Shown here: in pieces, positions 20,893 through 30,717 of the stretch | How positions within the stretch are numbered: position 1 is the stretch's first letter | Layout of the letters: the number at the start of each line of letters is the position of its first letter | Assembly (NCBI GenBank): GCA_025175895.1 | Contig: CM045987.1 | Location: 34,126,113 to 34,190,112, forward strand | From: Wurfbainia villosa | Lineage: Eukaryota > Streptophyta > Magnoliopsida > Zingiberales > Zingiberaceae | Direction: 5' to 3' | DNA: 64,000 nt | The notes under the pieces: model-generated | What the model was told of the DNA's origin: nothing | Seen by the model: the letters and a program-made list of their open reading frames with translations, nothing else | Database searches by the model: none | Made by a program: the position numbers and the translations under genes

Positions 20893-22435
20893 TGTTGGTG
20901 CAATCGGCCCAGGTCACGATTGACTAGACTCGAGTTTGACTCGAGTGATGTTTTGATGTTTGACAAAGTAAGTTGACATTGATGTTTGACATTAATGTCT
21001 GTTGATATTTTGGGGAGATTGTTTATACAATCAACCCAGGTTATGTTTAACTGGACTCGAGTTTGACTCGAGGGAGAACTTGATGGTTGACTAGGGTTGA
21101 CCATGTGATTATGGAAAGTCCAAGTCATGGGTACTTGGCATGGAAAGTCTAAGTGGGACACTTGGCATTTGGGAAAGTCCAAGCATGGGTCTTGGCATGG
21201 AAAGTCCAACATGGGTTGGCAAGGGAAAGTCCAAGCTTGAGTCTTGGCATTTGAGAAGTCCAAGGGGTTTGATATTGGCAGCGTAAAGTCCAAGGGTGGA
21301 GTCTTGGCAGCATAAGTCCAATGGTTGGCGGCGTAAAGTCCAAGCAGAGTCTTGGCGACGTAAGTCCAATGTACCTTGGCGGTGTAGACACCGTTAGCAT
21401 GACATAGCCGATGGAAGCACCTGAAGGCTAGCGCGATGGATGAACAAGTCATGGATGACTTGGAGGGATCCGAGAGGTGTGAGGCTGATGGAGGTGGCTA
21501 GAAGGCTTAGGTCTAGGCTAAGGGTGGTCTAGTAAGTATGGGGGCACCATACTTGGGTTAAAATCTCATCTTTGTGGTTGGCAGTCAACTGACATTATGG
21601 TCGGTTCGACTGCCGTGAGTTGACTAGAGCTCGATTGCCATTTAGGGCTGAAGTACCTTGCGATCAACTTCTCATTGAAGCGATTGGCTTTGCGATTGAT
21701 CGCTAATTGGAAGCGATGATAGACTCGGCGATCGCCGATTGAGTTGCGAGCAGAATGCTCACCGTAGCCGATCGGGCGTCGACTCGGCTGCAATGATCGC
21801 CAATGTGTTGGCGATCGGTGAGAGTCCCGTTGGAACTTTTCCAACGTGGATTGAGTCGTTGTCTCACAGCTATAGTGTTGGCAGTCGACTTGGGCCTTAT
21901 GGTAGTCGACTGCCAGGCTGAAATCCAGCCTGATGGAGGATAAAAGCAGCTGTTCGTGGAAGGCTCAAAACAAGGTTTTTCTTAGGTGATTTGAAGGGGA
22001 ATAGTTGGTGTTTTTCCAGTCCTTCAAGGCTAGTTCAAGGCAACCAAAAGCAAGCAAATCAAAAGCTCTTGTAAAGTAGTTTTCTTTACTTACATTGTAT
22101 TTCTCTCTTGTATTTTTCTTGTATTCATTTCTTATTGTTGTAAGAACGTTTGTACGAGGTTTCTCTGCCTCCGACTTGTGTCGAGAAGGAGTATTTGTTA
22201 TTAGTGATTGCATTGGCATCGCTAGAGCTCTTTAGAGCTCGATCCGTGGAGTAGTAACCCTTCGGTTCTAAACCACATTATATCCGTGTGTTCGTGTGCT
22301 TGTGTTTTTGTTATTGCTTTATTATCTTTGTTTCCGCTGTGCTAATGAAAATTGTAGACGCAATCACGATCGAATTCCATCATCGGTACTAGCACGCGCT
22401 ATTCACCCCCCTCTAGCGGTCAACGATCTCCAACA
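20893..22435 (+). repeat. 3' LTR of element E
   Basis: About 1543 bp, TGTTGG to CCAACA, highly similar to the 5' LTR apart from a more divergent patch at about 21640-21830 in which several AGTC motifs read CGATC. TATA-like ATAAAAG at 21940-21946. Confidence 0.9.
21112..21390 (+). repeat. Hairpin tandem array in the 3' LTR of E
   Basis: Same ten units in the same order as in 16018-16290, with a few point differences. Unit two has lost one base of the motif (AAAGTCTAAG), which weakens its stem. Confidence 0.85.
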
Positions 22436-22440
22436 ACAAT

Positions 22441-22510
22441 AATAGCTTATCTTTGAACCCTTGCCACAATCAAAACCTAAGTTTGATTATCTTGTGCCCC
22501 TACACCAACA
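22441..22510 (-). repeat. 3' LTR of D, inner part
   Basis: Continues the LTR after element E (target repeat ACAAT at 22436-22440) and ends CACCAACA at 22510, followed on the - strand by the polypurine tract at 22511-22524. Confidence 0.85.
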
Positions 22511-23241
22511 ATCTCCCCCTTTTCGATCTATGGCAAACCGATTCAAAGTTAAGGAAAATTTAGGCATAAAAAGAATAGTAGTAACAAACATGAGTAAGCA
22601 TGAAATATAAGTAAGCAAGTGCAAGTATGAAGCAAACATGTAGTAAACATGAGTATGAGTAAGTAAGCATAAGTATCGTGCAATAAACATGAGTTAGTTC
22701 TTTTTCAAACCCTCCCCCTCGACCTTAGGTGAGTTTTTGTAAAACAAAAAAACTTATCTCTCCCCCTTAACGTTTCTACTTAAAGAAAGTTAAGTTTTCA
22801 AAAAAAAACTTTTGATTCTCTTCTCCTCCTTTTACCATAAATTGAAAATATTTGGGGGTTTGTAAAGAAAATAAGTCCAAGCACGACCCTTTTAATTTTG
22901 AAAATAATAGTTTCAATATAAATTCAACTAATAGCATGTTCAACTCTTTTTGACTTAATTGATATAAAATGATTAATAAGCCTTGAATAGAGTTAGTTAA
23001 TGTAAATAATTATACTTCATGATTCATATTGATGCATTAGATCTACATCTGGAATCAGGCATAAGCACCTAACATCTCACGCCCATCTACGTGGCTCAGT
23101 ACACAAATACATTGAACCTATGTGTTGTGAGATGTGTTGGCTCCTTAAATCTATAGGTTCACGCTTTCTAAGGTAAACCCTAAGCTAGCTCCATGTAGCA
23201 TGAAAAATAAAGATAGAGTATAAATAAGAGTTGAGTCCTAT
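22511..23241 (-). other. Polypurine tract and 3' noncoding region of D
   Basis: No supported gene. The sense-strand purine tract GGGGGAGAT abuts the LTR, and further CCCCCTTAA or CCCCCTC tracts appear on the + strand near 22713 and 22760. 23040-23170 matches the inverted 7380-7500 of K. Confidence 0.65.
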
Positions 23242-24037
23242 TCTACATGCACATTCCTGATCTTCGTCTAAGCAGACTAAATTCTACTTTGGGTAAGGGT
23301 TTTGTTAAAATGTCCACTAGGTTCAATTTGGACTCAACATATTCGAGTTTTATAGTTCCATTTGCTATGTGTTATCGTATAAAATGGTGCTTGACTTCTA
23401 TGTATTTAGTCCTAGAGTGACAAATCATGTTTCTAGTTAGGTTAATAGAACTAATGTTATCAATTAAAATTTTAGTTTTACTAAAATTTAACTGAAAGTC
23501 TTGGAGAGTGTGCTTCATCTAAAGAAGTTGAGCTACACACTCACCCATCGCAACGTATTCGGCTTCGGTGGTAGATAAGTCAACACAATGTTGCTTTCTA
23601 CTATACCAACTAACTAGACTCGAGCCTAGGAGTTGGCAACACCCACTTGTGCTCTTCCTTTTGAGTTTACTACTGGCATAATCCGAGTCGGAGTAGTCGA
23701 TTAGTTTGAACTCGCTTGACCTAGGGTACCAAATTCCTACGTTTAGTGTTCCTTTTAGGTATCTAAAAATTCGTTTGACTAGTGTTAGGTGCAATTCCTT
23801 TGTGCAAGATTGAAATCTCACACACATACTTACTACAAAGAGTATATCAGGTTGACTCGCAGTTAAGTATAGAAGGCTACCTATCGCGCTCCTATAGTAC
23901 TTTAAATCAATTGCTTTTTCTTCTAAGTCTTCTCCTATGCTTACAATGGTAGCCATTGGTGTATTAATTTTCTTAGCGTTTTGCATTCCAAATCTATTAA
24001 TTAATTCCTTAGCATATTTACGTTGGTGTAAGTAAAT
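23242..24037 (-). pseudogene. D pol, RT C-terminal part and RNase H
   Basis: The largest open stretch (23519-23986) covers INTPMAT, YRSAIGSLLYLTAS, the RNase H acidic motif SDSDYASSKL and STTEAEYVAMGE. A TAG in place of a Trp codon ends it near 23518. The same frame continues left with IEVKHHFIR, a further TAA, and KPLPKVEFSLLRRRSGM to about 23243. The right boundary is the TAAAT target site of solo LTR F. Role as for K; this copy is inactive. Confidence 0.85.
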
Positions 24038-25566
24038 TGTTGGTGCAATCGGCCCAGGTCACGATTGACTAGACTCGAGTTTGATTCGACTAGTATTTTG
24101 ATGTTTGACATTGATGTCTGACATTGATGTTTGACATATGTTGGGGAGATTGGCACAATCAACCCAGGTTAGTATTTGATGTTTGACAATGGTTTGACCA
24201 TTGTCATGGAATGTCCAAGTGGGACACTTGGCATTGGGAAAGTCCATGTCATGTAAAGTCCAAGCATGGGTCTTGGCAAGGGAAAGTCTAACATAGGTTG
24301 GCAAAGGAAAGTCCAAGCATGGGTCTTGGCTTGGAAAGTCCAACATGGGTTGGCAAGGGAAAGTCCAAGCTTAAGTCTTGGCATTTGGAAAGTCCAAGGG
24401 GAGTCTTGGCGGTGTAAAGTCCAAGCGGGAGTCTTGCGGCATAAGTCCAATGGTTGACAGCGTAAAGTCCAAGCGTGGTCTTGGCAGCGTAAGTCCAATG
24501 TGCTTTGGCAGTGTAGACACCGTTAGCATGATAATAGCCGATGGAAGCACCTGAAGGCTAGCGTATGGATGAACAAGTCATGGATGACTTGGAGGGATCC
24601 GATAGGCGTGAGGCTGACGGAGGTGATTAGAAGGCTTAGGTCTAGTCTACGGGTAGTCTAGCAAGTATGGGGGCACCATACTTGGGTTAAAACTTCATGT
24701 TTGAGGTGTATCAGCCGACTGAGACCATGGGTTAGTCGATTGGTGTGAGTCAACTAGGATTTAACTGCGGGAAGTACAGCGATCATTGCCCGGAGGTGGG
24801 CGATCATTCTTGGCTGAGCGGTCGGTGATCTGGTGATCGATCGGTGATGCTCGAGATCTCGGGCACAGAATATTCTTTAGTCGAGTGATCGACATGAGCA
24901 CTTGACTGATTGAGACATTAGTCGACTGATGGGTATGATCAGTCGACTGATGCCCTATCCATTAGACTTATCCAATGTAGATCATGTCATTGTGAGACAG
25001 CGGCTACAGAGTCAATCGATTGATGGTCCCGATCAGTCGACTGGCAAGCGAAATCCAGCCCAAGGAACAACTTTAAATGGAGCTCATGAAGGAGGGATTT
25101 GCAACCGGTTCTTGAGCCTCTTTGGGGTGATTTGTTGCTACAAATCAGGGTCTCCAAGTGCAATTCAAGCAACCAAAGATCAAGAAATCAAAAAGCTTTT
25201 GTAAAGTTGTTTTCTTTACTTGTATTGCAATTCATTATTGTATTTGCTTGTATTCTTATTGTATTACTTTTGTAATCACTTGTACGAGGTTTCTCTACCT
25301 CTGAATTGTTCCGAGAAGGAGTTTATTGGATTAGTGGTGTGTGGTCGCATCATTTGAGCTCATTTGAGCTCGATCCATGGAGTAGGAACCATTCGGTTCC
25401 GAACCAAGTTATATTATTATGTTTGCATGTTTGTATTATATTATTGCTTTATTATTTACGCTGCACGCTAATCAATTTGTTGCAAGCACGCAATCGTGAA
25501 AGATTTCCTCCATCTACGTCATACCCGCTATTCACCCCCCTCTAGCGGTCACCGAAGGTCCCTACA
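24038..25566 (+). mobile_element. Solo LTR F of the E family, nested in D
   Basis: A single LTR, TGTTGG to CCTACA, flanked by the 5-bp repeat TAAAT (24033-24037 and 25567-25571), inside the RT of D. No internal domain or second LTR is present, so it arose by recombination between two LTRs of a full copy. It is a more divergent member of the E family: the hairpin array is longer and the palindromes are at 24715-25045. Confidence 0.9.
24197..24515 (+). repeat. Hairpin tandem array in solo LTR F
   Basis: About twelve units of the GTCCAAN-loop-NTTGGC type, two more than in element E. CCAAGTG/CACTTGG, CCAAG/CTTGG and CCAAC/GTTGG stems all recur. Unit order differs from E, which shows that the array expands and contracts. 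Confidence 0.82.
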
Positions 25567-27010
25567 TAAATTCCTTCTCTGGTTTGTTTTATTTGTAACC
25601 CTAAGAAGAAAGTAAGCTCACCTACTAAGTTCATTTCAAATTCACTTTCCATTAGTGAATATGAACTCATTTAGAAGCATTGAATTAGTTGTTCCAAAAA
25701 TTATGTCGTTTACATAAATTTGTGCAATAAAGATCTCTTTTCCTATGGTCTTCAGAAAAAGGGTTGGGGTCAACTAAACCTTGATTAAATCTCTTAGACT
25801 TAAGGTAAATTGTAAGCCTTTCATACCAAGCTCTAGGAGCTTGCTTTAATTCATATAAGACTTTTCTAAGTTTAAAGACATGGTCAGGTTTGTCTAAACT
25901 TTCAAATCCAGGTGGTTGGCTAACATTAATCTCTTCTTTAATAAATCCATTCAAAAATGCTGACTTAACATCCATTTGAAATAGTTTGATTCCTCGATGT
26001 GCAGCATAGGCTAATAACATTCTAATCGATTCAAGTCTAGCTATGAGTGCATATGTTTCATCATAGTCTAACCCCTCTACTTCACTAAATCCTTTAGATA
26101 CTAACCTAGCTTTATTCCTAACAACTTCTCCCTTATCATCAAGTTTGTTTCAAAATACCCACCTTGTTCCAATTATTGTTTTCCCCATAGGTGGGGGTAC
26201 TAATTCCCAAACTTGACTCTTAGTAAATTGAGCTAACTCTTCTTGCATAGCTATAATTCAATCAGGGTCAAGAAGAGCTTGTTCAATTGTTTTGGGTTCG
26301 ATTTTTGAGATGAGTGAAATTTGGTTTAGGTTTCTATAGGACGCTCTAGTTCGAACCCTAAATTAGGATCACCTATTACTTGATCAATAGGATGGTTTGC
26401 TTGTAATCTAGATTGATTTGGGTTGGGATCTACACTAGATTCGTTTTGTGAGTTAGGTTCATATCTATCTTCAATTTGTTCATTAATCAATTCTACTTCA
26501 GGTTTTGTGGTTTTGTTTTCTTCATCAAATACTACGTTGATTGTTTCTTCTATTTTTAGGGTTTCATTATTATATACCCTATATGCTTTACTAGTGGTTG
26601 AGTATCCTAGAAAAGTTCCAGTACTAGTTTTAGAGGTGAATTTTCCTAAGTAATTTTTAGTGTTTAATATGTGTACCCTATATCCAAAAACCCTAAAATA
26701 CTTAATGTTTGGTAATTTTTTGTAATAAATTTCATATGATGTTTTAAGGTGTCTTTTAACTAATAGAATCCTATTTTGAACATAGTAGGTTGTATTGATC
26801 GTTTTGCCCAAAACCTATTAGGTAAGTTGAATTCGTTTAACATAGTTCTAGCGGCTTCTTGTAGGGTTCTATTCTTATGCTCAACTAGACCATTTTGTTG
26901 AGGAGTCCTAGGGTAGGAGAACTCATGGTGGTACCCATTTTGGTTGTAAAAGTCGGTGAACATATGGTTTTCGAATTCACCACCACGATCACTTCTAATT
27001 ATTTTTATCT
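25567..27010 (-). pseudogene. D pol, integrase and RT N-terminal part
   Basis: Reading leftwards: integrase core with IRSDRGGEFEN and TPQQNGLVEHKNRTLQE (about 26820-27008), integrase C-terminal region with FLGYSTTSKAYRVYN, a linker with HPIDQVIGDPN like that of K, then RT with FQMDVKSAFLNG and LKQAPRAWYERL. The RT active site is YVND at 25705-25716 instead of YVDD, so a catalytic Asp is lost. Several frameshifts and stops separate the open pieces. The rightmost residues of the open frame past 27010 come from the CACTA-like insert. Confidence 0.85.
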
Positions 27011-28036
27011 CACTACAAAAAAAATATATATTTGGCGATGAATTTTGCAATGAATTTTGTAAAAAAAATTCGTTGCAATGAAATTTGCGATGAAAAATTT
27101 TTCATCGCAAATAATTCGCCGCAAAATTCTGCAATGAAAAATAAAAATTCGTTACCAAATTACAATGAATAATATTTTCGTTGCAAAATTTGTTGCCAAA
27201 TTTTGCGGCGAATAAATGTTTCGTCGCAAATTTGGCAACGAAAAGCAAGATTTGTCGCAAATTTTTACGACGAATAAGACTTTTCGTCATCAAATATGGC
27301 GACGAATAAATCTTTTCGTCGCTGAATTTGGCGACTAATTAAACTTTCGATGCCAAATTTGTGACGAAAATATTTTTTCGTCGCTAAATTTGCGATGAAA
27401 TATTTATTCATCGCAAAACTCTCACACGCATACTCCAACAAATATAATAAAATTTAGCGACGAATATATTTTTCGTCGCCAAAATCTAATGAACATAATT
27501 AATGAATAAAATTAAATTTGGCGACGAATTAATTTTTCATTGCAAATTTGGCGATGAAAAGAAAAATTCATCGTAAAATTTTTGAATATCAGTCGACTGA
27601 TGAATACATCAGTCGACTGAATATGCGACCAGTTGGATGGATCAGTCGACTGCCAAAGGTTCTATGAAATGCTACAATATGGCAGTCGACTAGTCATATT
27701 CATCAATCGACTGCCAGGTGAGTAGTCTCAGTCATCTACGAAACGTTCTGTAAACTGCTACAGTAACATCAGTCGACTGATAATGTTTATCACTCAACTA
27801 CTGTTGAAAATATATTTGGAAGCCGCAGTTTCTCAAGTATCAGTCGACTGAATGTTTACATCAGTCGATTGATGCATTTATTTTTCCAACGAAAATTGTA
27901 TTTTCGTTACAAATCTGGAATTTTTTTTAGATTATTCATTTTTCCCTGTTTTACAACAAACACACAACAATATTAACAAATTTATACATCAAACATTAAT
28001 ATGGAATTAATATTGATACTGCTGTTACCTTTTTTC
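27011..28036. mobile_element. CACTA-like DNA transposon fragment with subterminal repeats
   Basis: Begins CACTACAAAAAAAA directly at the break in the D integrase, the typical terminal sequence of plant CACTA (En/Spm) transposons. It is followed to about 27590 by some 20-30 copies, in both orientations, of a motif close to TTTCGTCGCAAA or TTTGGCGACGAAA, which resembles subterminal transposase-binding repeats. No transposase is present. The opposite terminus (GTAGTG) is not seen before the gypsy LTR starts near 28037, so the element is truncated or continues right of the window. The class assignment is inferred from the terminus. Confidence 0.6.
27590..27880. repeat. CAGTCGACTG palindrome cluster inside the CACTA-like element
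   Basis: About eight exact or near copies of CAGTCGACTG, bounded on both sides by the CGAAA-type motifs of the CACTA-like element. The cluster resembles the U3 arrays of the nearby LTRs and may be a captured LTR fragment. Confidence 0.7.
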
Positions 28037-28543
28037 TGTGAATAAGATAAAATATCCGAACCAAGTAACCAGTTCGGCAAGGGAAGTGACGTAGAATGGT
28101 TCGGGCACGACAATCTGGGGCAATTGGAACGGGAGGACAGTTTGAGGTAGTTAGCACGGTGGGGCGATCGTAGAGATCATTTCGGTACGGGGCGGACAAG
28201 AATCGGCTCAGTCTAGCATGCCCGAAAATGGTTCGGTACGGGAAAAAGAGGAGTTGGTTCGGGCTACTAGGAAGAGCCTAATGGTTACGCTGCACGTGAG
28301 CGGTAGGGTTAGGTTAGTTTCGTCGAAGGCAAATGGCTGAAAGGGATGGGCTAGCATATTTCCCGAAATGTAGATAAGAAATTGTTACACAACAGAAGAG
28401 GGCCCCCACATAATATTCCGAGGAGCCTTTGCTCCTTGTGTCTGTAACAGAATGATTCTCTAGATGGGCAAGGTGGCCACGTGTATGATGAAGGAGGCTT
28501 GCGATGCAACAGCTGGCCTGAGGAAGAGGATAAAAGGGAGAAG
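28037..28543 (+). repeat. 5' LTR of the Tat element, left part
   Basis: The left boundary is uncertain; I place it at TGTGAATAAG near 28037. The sequence is richer in G and C than its surroundings and has GGTTCGG(G/T) repeats. A TATA-like ATAAAAG lies at about 28529-28536, ten bases before the H insertion site AGAAG (28539-28543). No second LTR in the window is available for comparison. Confidence 0.5.
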
Positions 28544-30579
28544 TGTTGGGAGTCCGTGAGGGGAAACTTCGCTTCCCCTCTCGACTTAGTCGCTTGTTCA
28601 TGGCGATCCCTTCTACGTCCCCGGATAAAAAAAAAATTATCCTTGACAAGAGGGATTGCCCAAGCAACCTTGTCATCGTCGTGCTATTCGTTTAGAGTAG
28701 TCACTTAAACAAACTTGTTGTTCAAGCGACCAACCTCTATTCCACGAATAGCCGCGGAAAAGACGATGTACGGATCGCCGACTTTTGTGTTTATGTTCGG
28801 GGTCCAAGTATATTTAGCCACAAAACAGAATATATATAATGCATATAATTGAAAAACAAATATAAACATGCAACAAATGAAAATAGAGAATCGATATACC
28901 TCCTTCTATACCTCTTGATCTTCTATTGTATGTCCTTCCTCCTTTTGGACGTCGTGTGGGCGACGATCTTCCAAAAGTCGAAGCCTCCTAGATCACCAAT
29001 TTTCCTTTCCTTGTTCACTCTGAACAAAGGAAGATCATAAAACAAAACACTTCTTCCTATCTAGAACCGGCCACCAAGTCAATAGACTCGATGTTGCCGC
29101 CGGCCAAGGAAGAGAACATGGAGTACGGAAACCGGCCAAAGGAGAATCAATGGGAGCATGGGCGTCGGCCAACACTTGGAGAAGAGAAAGCAAACCAACC
29201 CTTCACCTTGTTGCCGCCCAACACCCTAACCCTAGCTCTTCTAATTGTTGGCAAAAGAAGAAGGGAAGAAGGATAGGTTGAGCACCGGCCAAAGTATGTG
29301 GAAGAAGGATAGGTGCTGGCCAACCTTAGGAAGAAGAAGAAGAATCCTCCTCCACTTGTTGCCGCCCACCCCAATCACCAAAACCCTAGCCGCCCACTCC
29401 TAATCCTAACCCTAATGGGATTGCTTGCCGCCCAAGGGAAGCAAACCCTAATCCACATCCATCATCTTGCCGCCCAAGCCATAAGCCCCTTTATATAGAG
29501 TTTAGGCTTAAGCCTTGTTTTAATCTCCACCATTGGTTCTAGGGATTTAATCTCAATTGTCGGATCTAGAGATTTAATCTCAACCGTCAGATCTAGAGAT
29601 TTAATCTCAATCGTCAGATCTAGAGATTTAATCTCTACCTTTGGATCTAGAGTTTTGTTTCTATCCAATGGATCTAAGCTTCATGAGGTATTAATAGGCT
29701 ACAATAGGGACCATGAGAAGGAGTTGGATCTTGGCCACCCAATGGATCAAGCCCACATAAAGTCCGATCCATTAATGATAATCCAATCAACTAAAGGTTT
29801 ATCATTGATCTACCTCACCAACCCCCATAAGTTAATATGGGCTCCATATATTATATGTACATTTTGTCCCCATGTTTAAGATCTCGAATGTCCGTCGATT
29901 AATTAATTTACTGACCATTAATTAATCAACATCTAACTCCATGAGTAGTACCACTCAACCTTTTCATCATGCCGGACCAAGTCCACCGGCAGGGTTTACA
30001 TGATGAACCTTATGAGCTCCTCAAGGGGACATCATCATCCTAATATATAGGACAAAGTTTCCTCCTATAATCAACGACACAACATATAAATAATATCATT
30101 TCCCAACTTACCGAGCCTATCGATTTAATCTATAAATCTCGCCCATTGGTAAATCAAAGAAATGACTACTAAGTATATGTGTCTGTTATTATATCGGGAT
30201 TAAGAGTATGTACAATATAATATCTGAGGTCTGATTCAATTATGTAGTCGGCAATAAATCGAATCACCTCTAAGTCGGTCTTGCTTAATACACACAAAGT
30301 GCACTAGTGTGATTCTATGGTCAAGACACACCAATACCAAATCACACTACAACCATTCCAATGGTTTGTCCAAAGCCATCTCGGTTGTGAGCCTTTATTA
30401 TACTTTACAAGGAGCCGATAACATGATCTTTCGTGTGACACCACACACCATGTTATCTACAATGTAATGTATTAGACAATATGCATAACCATAAAAATTA
30501 AAACAATGATCATGTGATTCTTATTTCAAAAATAAAGATGTTCATACAAAAGATAGACTTTTCAGTATACATCCCAACA
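28544..30579 (-). repeat. 3' LTR of H
   Basis: About 2036 bp, TGTTGG to CCAACA. The TATA box CTATATAAAG on the - strand is at 29489-29498. Just upstream of it (29515-29665) lie five units of a 27-bp repeat containing the palindrome GAGATTTAATCTC. Reading frames within are not supported as genes. It shares long stretches with the LTRs of G. Confidence 0.9.
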
Positions 30580-30717
30580 ATCTCCGACTTATACTAAAAG
30601 ACTATGATGTCCTCATACTGTCATACATCTAATTCCCATTCCTTCCACATGCCTATCAAAAGCTCTCGCCAGAAAGGCCTTCGTGAAAGGATCTACTAGG
30701 GTATCCTCTGATGCAAT

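Larger units (their letters stand above)
15803..22435 (+). mobile_element. Gag-only LTR retrotransposon E (non-autonomous), nested in the LTR of D
   Basis: Complete structure of about 6.6 kb: LTR 15803-17331, primer site, gag, 1.8 kb noncoding, polypurine tract, LTR 20893-22435, and a 5-bp target duplication ACAAT (15798-15802 and 22436-22440). Removing it restores the D LTR. There is no protease, integrase, RT or RNase H. Its LTR family is different from that of A and K, and a solo LTR of the same family is present at 24038. Confidence 0.92.
14778..27010 (-). mobile_element. SIRE-like Ty1/copia element D, 5' part missing, with nested E and F
   Basis: On the - strand, reading leftwards from 27010: integrase, RT, RNase H, noncoding region, polypurine tract and 3' LTR. 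The LTR is split by element E and the RT by solo LTR F. The 5' LTR, gag and protease are absent because the copy is interrupted at 27010 by a CACTA-like element and then a gypsy LTR. Pol is closely related to that of K, for example the shared INTPMAT and YRSAIGSLLYLTAS motifs. Confidence 0.85.

Noticed and set aside
28314..28676. A 120-codon frame on the - strand over the Tat LTR and the start of H
   Set aside because: It crosses the H insertion point, so it cannot be an ancestral gene.
29281..29470. AACCCTAA-like heptamers suggesting telomere repeats (also 50180, 57050)
   Set aside because: Only isolated ACCCTAA or CCCTAAC copies with other sequence between them, no tandem array.
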